This document shows positions 55,808 to 64,000 of a stretch of 64,000 bases of DNA, piece after piece. The first letter of the stretch is position 1; the number at the start of each line of letters is the position of its first letter. The DNA is from Chrysomallon squamiferum. Its lineage: Eukaryota > Mollusca > Gastropoda > Neomphalida > Peltospiridae. The stretch is taken from the NCBI GenBank assembly GCA_012295275.1, contig CM022670.1, positions 29,649,938-29,713,937 on the forward strand, written 5' to 3'. Position numbers and translations under genes: made by a program. The notes under the pieces are model-generated. The model searched no databases. It was given only the letters and a program-made list of their open reading frames with translations, and had not been told where the DNA came from.

Positions 55808-56221
55808 TGTAAGAACAGATGGGGCGATTAACGAAATTAACCTTAATGACCAGTGAACAGCAGAGGTAAGCCGGAATAGAGACTGCAAGAAAATTAATGT
55901 TTGGAGACATGAAATAAAATCTGGAGACAGGAAATACTACCAACAGAAAAGCACAAGCTCTTCCAGCTGAGATTGAAGTACGTCACGTGTACCCGGGACA
56001 CGGCTTCCTACTTGTCAGCTTGCGGTGGAGTGCTTTCTGGAACATTTCATGTGTTGAGTGTGACTGAATGTGCTTTCAAATTGTGGACAAAATACTGTTT
56101 AACAAAAGTACATCAATTAAGGTGACGGAACACCAATTATAAGGGTGAGCAGGAAACTGCCAGAAATGGAACAACTGGTGTGTCCAATTAAGATGTGTTA
56201 TAATCAGATTCGGGAATAAAC
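55808..56221 (+). mobile_element. DNA transposon copy 3, left-truncated and internally deleted
   Basis: Matches copy 1 from its gggcgattaacg block onward. It has its own internal deletion, joining the ggaaatactaccaa block to the agcacaagctcttccagct block that encodes the end of the FLYWCH frame in copy 2. It ends with cagattcgggaataaac, the right terminus of copy 1. It lies about 180 bp past the stop codon of gene C. Confidence 0.65.
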
Positions 56222-56399
56222 CCCGCTGCAGTCGTGTTTTTGTGTCTTAGTTCTGTGAGCAAGAGGCCAGAACGGCTGATATATTATTTGTTTCTCTTTA
56301 AGACGACGATCCATGACTTCAAATCCAAAATGAGGATTTTAACAGATGTTTTCTTTGGCATAGATAACTGTGATATGATAGAAGTGTCAGCGGCAGAGA

Positions 56400-56555
56400 T
56401 CAGTTCATCTCCACAAATGTGTATATACTCCAGTATCCAAGATTGAAGACTAGGAACGCTGCTGGAAACAGATATCTAGCTATGTTGTCTACATATCGGG
56501 CTCCTTGTTTGCCGTATCGTTGTAGATCAGCTAGCTTTTCTCCCGTACCATCAGC
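56400..56555 (-). CDS. Gene C exon 8 (M4 and stop)
   Basis: 156 nt, 52 codons including TGA (56400-56402), after a tttcag acceptor. [20 protein letters not shown] begins M4; the chain ends TFVEMN. The stop is only about 180 bp from a transposon copy. Confidence 0.92.
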   Translation of the reverse strand, partial: ADGTGEKLADLQRYGKQGARYVDNIARYLFPAAFLVFNLGYWSIYTFVEMN

Positions 56556-58998
56556 CTGAAATTATACATGACAAACAATTAATGGAACATCAATAATATA
56601 TAGTGTAATGCTGTACAGTGTTGAAGTTACTTCAGTTTTCTTCTCTATATGAACAGTGAAGGTTTATAACTGAAGGTTACAAAGGGAAAATAAAACGAAT
56701 TATATGGGATTAGTACCAGACCAATTATTCAGTAATCGTGGGACCAGAGGTGACCTGAATTTCTAGATAAAGGCTTTATATATACGTAAAACATAAAATT
56801 AACAGTGAAAAACAAAGAACAAAACTATTTAACAGATACAAATTAATACACTTTTAAAGCCGGATTCAGGAAGACACAAATGATCTGTTTCTTATAATGA
56901 AAAAAAGTCGTTATGTTAATAGACCATAAATTACGTAATTAAGTGAATAGACCATACATTACAACCTCAGATGTCTAATCAATACACCGTTGTTTGTGTT
57001 GGAGAGGATTACTTAGAGAGAAGAAAGGGTTATGGTGCTTTTACCAACAAGTGTTAAAGATTACTTAACCTTAGCGTCACCGATTCGTTTTAATATACTG
57101 TCATTTTTATTTTATCTCATTTTAATGGCCATTACAAGAGATATCATCTCTATTTATTTATTTAAGTGTTTATTTTTATTTTTTATTTATTAATTTATTG
57201 TATTGTTAAGTTCTTGTTTATTTATTAAAATGACAAGGCATTTCTTCATTTCTGGGTTGTTTATATTTTTAAAACATAATTCAAAACTAGCTACATCACG
57301 TCTTTCATGGCCTAGATATTATAGTCATCTTTAATCAAGATCAACTATTTAATCAGAAACAATTGTGAACATCATTTCGCAATTACAACTGCGGTATCCC
57401 TAGGCCATGACAAGTGTTGATATCGATAGCAAAATCTAGCTTGTATTGGCCTGATGGGTGAAATAACAGTCTCTGGAGCTTGCCAATTGACATCATCATT
57501 GCATGTTCATTTGCATTAGTGTCTGAAAAATAATTAAATCAGAAGACTGTACGATGGCATTTGTAATGCAATATTGTAATCCTTATGGGAAATAACCTAT
57601 TTAAAAGTTATTCAATTTGTATTTTTTGTTGTTTTCTTTTTTCTTCATCTTCTTTTTCTTTTCTTTTTTTCATCTTTCTTTCCGACTTTGCTGCTAGTTT
57701 TTATACGTGCATAAGGTCTAAATGTGTCAATTTGTTTTCTATCGAATTTGGAACTGCAAATTTAGTGCATAATGTATTTATGTTGCCAGTCTCTAGTATA
57801 AATTGTATCTTGGCAATTTTCATTCATTTTACATTTTTCTTTTTATTTACTTTTCTCATTGCTTTAGCAGTTTAATTATGATAATAAAATGCTTTGTTTA
57901 AATTATATCATTCTTTAAAAATAAATAAAATATAGTTTATACAATCTTTTTGAAAAATTTCTCACAATATTTTTTTGTAATTTGTTTATTTGAATTCATT
58001 GTAATAGTACAAAAACGTGCTGTTATGCACTTTTCTTGGCAAAATACGTATCCACCGCATTATGAAAATATTAACTTTTTATCATTGATTGAAAAGGGAA
58101 ATTTTAAATATTTTTATACCAAAACTTATATCAGCTTTGCTTTAACTCACACCAAATACCAAAACAAAATAAGTAAAATTATTTCTACAAACCAGTGATA
58201 AAACCAGTGATTAAAGACCAGTGATAATCAGTCTCCCATTATTTGTTCCTTTCCCATTCCAACCATCAACTATCTATGCTCTCTCTTTCTCTCTCTCTCT
58301 GTTTTCTTTCACTTTCTCTGCTATACATGCTTTTCGTTTTTATCTTTTTCTTTTTCTTTTAATTTTTTTTTATAGATAGCTGGGGGTTTTTGCCAGTAAA
58401 TTGATTATCAAGCTTTATCAAAATGAAAATGTGAATGTACAATATTCTGCTAATAAAAAAGGAAAACAACCATAAATGAGATAACCCGTAAACAGAAAAG
58501 AAAAGAGAAGTGAGCATTCATTCATGTAATTACCATAGCTCCTGTCATGAAAAAAATATATTTTGAATGTTGCTTACGCCATTAAGTGCAATTTCCTCCG
58601 GACCTTTCGTTTTCACTCGGAATCCGCAGCAGCGTAATGGTGTTCTCCGTCTTACGATGACATTAATGTACGCAAATTCAAGCAATGAAGCGAACACAAA
58701 AAACAGACATGTCGCCATCCAGACATCGATAGCCTTGACGTATGACACACGAGGAAGGGATGCACGTGCTCCCGAACTCTGCGTCGTCATGGTGAGGACT
58801 GTCAAAACGCCTAACGATATTCTGGCTGGTATGGCTTCTATATCCAACCAGAACGAAACCCAGGAAAGGACCACAATGAGAACGCTCGGCACGTATATCT
58901 GAATTATGTAAAATCCAACATCTCGTTTAAGAACAAAGTCTGCTCGGACGCAGGAAAAACTTCCAGCTAAAAAGGAAAAAAATAATTAATCAGTGCTG

Positions 58999-59049
<51 letters not shown>

Positions 59050-59726
59050 CAAGAGAGTACCCAGCATAACACAAATATGACTGTGATGTTTTGTAAAAAT
59101 GTTTTAAAGTGTTTAGAGATACATCTTGAAGTATGGTAGGTCGTGGGATCAGTGCTTCTCGGACTATTTCCAGATAAAAATATTGTACCATAACTAGTTT
59201 GTCAAAGGTCGAGATATGTGATTTCCTTTTATCAGACAATGCATATAAAAGAGCCCTTGCTGCCAGTAAAAAAGAATATCCCGTGAAGTAGCTTCGGTGG
59301 GTTACTCTTTTATGTCATTTTTACAGAACAAATGTTTAAATGGCCACTTAATAGTGTTAGTATATATTGTTTTAAATATGTTGATATGTCGTCAAACAAT
59401 TTATTAATGTATACGTTAGTTCTTAATACTTACTCTCTTTGTACGTCTTGGTACAGTTTCCTAAGAAATGATCTTGTAAGAAATACTGTGGTAATTCTAG
59501 GTTTTCGTTGAAGTCCACCGGTTTATGTTGTACCCACTCATAGACTATGTTTTCCATAGTATATCCATCTGAAAATAATTCCAAAGTGTATTATTACATA
59601 TATTCCATTCATAATCACATACAAACACAACCACACACATGAAATTTAGTTCATGTGTGTTGTTGTGTTTGCATGTGTTTATGTTTATAAATGCAGATAA
59701 TAAGAGGCAGAGAGGGAGGGGGCAGG

Positions 59727-59801
<75 letters not shown>

Positions 59802-62309
59802 TACAATGGTTTGTACTTACAGCTTGCTATTAAAATTGGACATTTCTGAACATCCAGCGGATATTTTTCAAGCTGCATATGACATGTTAGAGTCACCGAC
59901 AGTCTGTAATAAACGTAAATTTAAAGCACGTTAAAATCGAAAATTCAGTGGAATCTGTAAATTTGGTATAAACAGAAAATATTCAACTAATATGCAGATA
60001 ACTTTAGAGTCTCACTAAGACTATTGAAAAAATCATTTATATTTGACTACCAAAAGGTGGAATCATCATAAAACACTTTTAAACTGTAAATTAAAATGTG
60101 TTGGTGTTTCTAAGCAATGAAGTGTAATATGGTAGAAAGAATCAATTACACAACAGCAGAAACAAATTTAACTATAACATGTTAAAACTATATAAAATAC
60201 ATTGAAACAACTTTGTGAATGAGATGAGTAGAGTAATTAAAAGCAACATTATGACTTTTTAACGAATACTGCCAACATCTAATTAAACATGTAACTTTAT
60301 AAATATATTTATTAATATACATCTATCGTTGCTGTCACAATCCTGGCGTTGTCTTCTTGTTGCTTACCTCATGCTGTAGTATATGGTACCATTTCTGTAA
60401 AGATGCATCAGCCGATTTGGAACTGTAACATCATGGAACGATCCCTTTTTCTCGTTTCTAAAGAAAGTGTCAGGTACCCATATTTTCTGCATTAACTTAG
60501 TATCCAGTTCCAACCACGTTGTTTTGGAGTAGTTGGTGAAAGCTAGGCGATGGTCCACCCATCGTTGTCGTAAATAGATATTCAAGGAATAATCCTATTT
60601 CAAAATTAAATTATACTGTACTTATCATTTGTTCTTTACTGATTTACTTAATTTATCATGTTGATATGAATGTTGTGTATGTGTGTGTGTCTGTGTATAC
60701 ATCTGATAATATTTCGTTTATATACCATAGAAATTTATTTAATTCATTACATGTATTTTTCAATGCTCAAATCCAAGCAGGCCTATCAAATACATTTTAT
60801 TTATTTATTTATTATTTATTTTCTTATTTATTTATGTATTTATTTATTTGTTAATTTATTTATTAGTTGTTGTAGTTTTGCCATTGTTTTTATTTCTTCT
60901 GTTTGTAATATAGAATAAGAAGATATTAAAAATCACTTCAAGGTATTTATAATATTAAAGAAACTGAATGATTTACTTCATTTCAGAAAGGAAATTCATA
61001 ACTGTTGTATTAACCAAAGTAGGAGATTCATGATGCAGACTTTGCAATAGACTGAGAAATACATAACAAAGTCTTTGATACATCAGTTTTATGGCATTGT
61101 CTTGGAATATAGCCCAATGGGAACAGCTAGAAAAATGTGTCCTGTCTCACAACGACAACATTTCTAGTAATACAAATTAACAACAAGTAGTCCTTTAGAC
61201 GCAGTTTCCCATATATCGGAAAATGAATACGAAAAAGAAAGACATGTATGTATATATATATATATACCATGGATTGTTCGTTGACAGAATCTATGCTGAG
61301 AACGTAGACTTGAACAGCCACATGTGTAGGGTTATCTACAAAAAAAAAAAAAAAAAAAAAATGTTTAAAGAGAAATTTAACATTACCTTTGAATTAGAAT
61401 TTCTGAATAAAGGGTCATCTCTCTTGACCCTTCCTTAGTGATCAATAGAAACTCTGATTATTTAGCTACAATTTTTATTAATATGTATAAAAGTATAATA
61501 AAATATTGGTATTCATAACATATAATGTATAATATATAAAAATTAAATAGAGCATCTGTCGTTTGATAATCAAAGGAGATCCATGGGTAATGGGTTACAG
61601 GAATTTTTCCCTTCTGTACACACACAGAGCGTTATTTTCCGTTTGAAGCTAGTCCTCCACGGGTGATATATCAAAACTCTACATAGGTTTTTCCTATATA
61701 ATCAATGTGCGCAATAAAAATATCCTTTGTTGCTAACCAATTTGAGAAACCAATTTGAGCAACAGAGCGTTTCCTCTGTAACACGTCATTATTATAAACT
61801 GTAATTTTTCACATCTGACGAAATATAACTACATGTGATTACATAAATACTCACTGATTCAAATACTAAATAGCATTTAAAAGAGTATACTGATACACAT
61901 GATGAGAGAGAATGTTTTATAATACTACAACAAATTTAGAAAAGCTTTTATAATTATATTTTTCTGAAGTGAATTATCTCACGTATTCCGCATAATCCAT
62001 GTCTGCTTCAGACTTTATGGTTATAATTTAATATGACCAGCGTTAAAATCATGAATAGAGGCTTTCTGCAATTAGTTCAGGTGTCAGGAAAGCTCCATAC
62101 TGAAACCTTTTGATCAAGAGGACAGCCACTTTAATTTAATATGGACAACCGTGGAGAAGCAGAAATCGTTATTTCTAAACATATAACTGATTTATAGACT
62201 CATTAGTTAAGTGTAATAAACCTCTGCACGTTAATATCGGTAACAGAGAAAACTTTGAATCTGGTGCTTAGACGACATTTTCATTTTGACTTGTTTTGGT
62301 GTGTTTGGT

Positions 62310-62387
<78 letters not shown>

Positions 62388-62943
62388 AATCCATAATAAC
62401 GACATACATGGTTCGCAAATACAAGTTATTTTTTATTATTATTTGCGCACAAATAACTGTTGATTCTTTCGAGGGTGACATCTGATCACTGATTAATACT
62501 AAAGTACAAGATAATTATTTAAATTCACTTCTGTCATTCAGCCAGAGGAGAAGTTCTAGCTCGACACGTTTAATATCTTCGAAGTAACAAGAGAAAAGAT
62601 TATTGTTTAAAACGCGTATATCAGTATGTCAGACGTGGTCAGATGCTGTATCTGTAATTACTGTCATTGAAACAAACTGTTGTGTCTGGTCTACGCATGT
62701 GGTGCATAAAACAACTGATAATTTAATATTATTGTAAAGAGCAACGAAACATAAATGTTCATTTCACTCATATAAGCACACATTTAAACACACACACACA
62801 CTCACACACATACACACACTCACTCACGCATACACATACACAGACACACTCACATACACATACATACATGAATACTAAGATAAACAAATTTTCAGTGCTT
62901 TTTCATCTGTTTTTAATTGCCTAATTATTTTATAGAATGTTAT

Positions 62944-63013
<70 letters not shown>

Positions 63014-63237
63014 CAGCGAGAGAGACAGAGAGAGAGAGAGACACAGAGAGACAGAGTGAGACACACACACACACAGAGAGATACATGAAGACAGAACATA
63101 CGAAGAGTGAGAGAGAATATATTAAACAAGAAATATTTACTAAGCTAGAGACAAATTATAAAATACCTTCTTCGTAGTCTGGAGATATTCTGGCATTGTA
63201 GTTTGAATTGATAACGAGGGTATCCAGGACTTCTTGT
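56400..63237 (-). CDS. Gene C: Cys-loop anion channel subunit, GlyR/GluCl-like (5' end beyond window)
   Basis: CDS on the minus strand: join of 63237-63167, 61335-61268, 60594-60368, 59903-59821, 59568-59434, 58966-58578, 56555-56400; 376 codons plus stop visible. The first exon is missing: I found no signal-peptide exon with a phase-2 donor in 63238-64000. Numbering from the first (split) codon: loop D Y54/R56; Cys-loop C130-C144 with YPLD, as in GluCl; Ala149 where GlyR has Glu157; loop C Cys pair C189/C201, one residue longer than GlyR, with Tyr193, Thr196 and Phe199; PAR 242-244; M2 245-265; M4 within the last exon. The membrane domain resembles gene A more than gene B. A likely plasma-membrane chloride channel subunit. 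Ala in loop B is GluCl-like, but the first GluCl arginine (beta1) is Leu, so ligand identity stays open. Confidence 0.92.
58578..58966 (-). CDS. Gene C exon 7 (M1-M3)
   Basis: 389 nt, 130 codons including the split Thr. M1 ([16 protein letters not shown]), [11 protein letters not shown]2 with [24 protein letters not shown]3, then a basic linker with a Cys-Cys pair (LRCCGF) that might be palmitoylated (inference). Confidence 0.96.
59000..59048. repeat. (TAA)n in gene C intron 6
   Basis: About 16 units, between exon 7 and the 140-bp repeat copy. Confidence 0.95.
59096..59235 (-). repeat. 140-bp dispersed repeat, copy 2, in gene C intron 6
   Basis: Near-identical to 42957-43097 in inverted orientation. 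A (TAA)n tract (59000-59048) lies downstream on the minus strand, as is common for retroposon tails. It is sense-oriented in the gene C intron but not part of the receptor frame. Confidence 0.8.
59434..59568 (-). CDS. Gene C exon 6 (loops B and C)
   Basis: 135 nt, one codon longer than in A and B. Encodes [17 protein letters not shown] and GNCTKTYKE. The extra codon falls in or near loop C. Confidence 0.93.
59729..59800. repeat. (GA)n in gene C intron 5
   Basis: About 36 units; (TC)n in gene sense, 20 bp from the exon 5 donor in an intron of only 252 bp. Confidence 0.97.
59821..59903 (-). CDS. Gene C exon 5 (Cys-loop)
   Basis: 83 nt. Encodes [17 protein letters not shown], then ILIAS. The donor gtaagt is 20 bp from a (TC)n tract in minus-strand sense. 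Confidence 0.94.
60368..60594 (-). CDS. Gene C exon 4 (loops D, A, start of E)
   Basis: 227 nt. Encodes [17 protein letters not shown] (sequon), [25 protein letters not shown] (sequon) and YYSMR. Confidence 0.95.
61268..61335 (-). CDS. Gene C exon 3
   Basis: 68 nt. Encodes [20 protein letters not shown], beta1-beta2. The donor gtatat sits against a short (TA)n run. Confidence 0.92.
62311..62386. repeat. (TC)n in gene C intron 2
   Basis: About 38 units. Intron 2 of gene B also holds a long (TC)n of the same orientation. Confidence 0.96.
62945..63075. repeat. (GA)n with degenerate GACA edge in gene C intron 2
   Basis: Pure GA to 63010, then agagacacag-type sequence; opposite strand sense to the tract at 62311-62386. 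Confidence 0.94.
63167..63237 (-). CDS. Gene C exon 2
   Basis: 71 nt, equal to gene B exon 2. Encodes [23 protein letters not shown]. The conserved YD of the motif is YN here. It enters with 2 nt supplied by the unseen exon 1. Confidence 0.88.

Positions 63238-64000
<763 letters not shown>

Overview
The window looks like AT-rich, intron-rich, repeat-rich metazoan nuclear DNA. Its protein content is three members of one Cys-loop ligand-gated ion channel family. The sequence style (very dense microsatellites, long degenerate trinucleotide arrays, decaying DNA transposons) and the lophotrochozoan flavour of the receptors suggest a mollusc, most likely a cephalopod. The taxon is inferred; nothing in the window proves it.

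All three genes lie head-to-tail on the minus strand. Gene A (exons between 420 and 7224, 8 exons, 434 aa) and gene B (28342-33227, 8 exons, 394 aa) are complete. Gene C (56400-63237, 7 exons seen, 376 codons) lacks its signal-peptide exon, which must lie beyond position 64000. I rebuilt each gene by hand from GT-AG sites. The intron phases agree in every gene (2,1,0,2,1,1,0, with C's first phase implied), and several exon lengths are identical (68, 227 and 83 nt). They therefore arose by tandem duplication. Every short open frame near them is only a piece of one exon.

Each protein has a GlyR/GluCl-like extracellular domain with a 13-residue Cys-loop, a second loop-C disulfide, a Pro-Ala-Arg (PAR) anion-selectivity motif before M2, and four membrane helices. 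The M3-M4 loop is unusually short. They should be chloride-channel subunits at the plasma membrane and could co-assemble as pentamers. The three differ at key agonist-pocket positions (loop B Glu/Gln/Ala; loop C 10, 9 and 11 residues). All three carry Leu, not Thr, at the pore 6' position.

The gaps of about 21 kb (7.2-28.3 kb) and 23 kb (33.2-56.4 kb) contain no gene I can support. They hold: (i) a DNA-transposon family with three copies (19.8-20.3, 24.9-25.9, 55.8-56.2 kb), one carrying a broken FLYWCH zinc-finger frame; (ii) a 1,024-bp pogo/Tigger-like element with a TA duplication (34971-35994); (iii) a 46-bp minisatellite with 18 core copies and dimeric higher-order structure (38.9-39.8 kb), lying between two near-identical inverted 227-bp repeats; (iv) a 20-bp minisatellite (34.4-34.65 kb); (v) an apparently exact 261-bp tandem duplication (47132-47655); (vi) several dispersed repeat pairs; and (vii) many (TAA)n, (GA)n, (CA)n and (TA)n tracts. 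No rRNA, full tRNA or CRISPR array was found.
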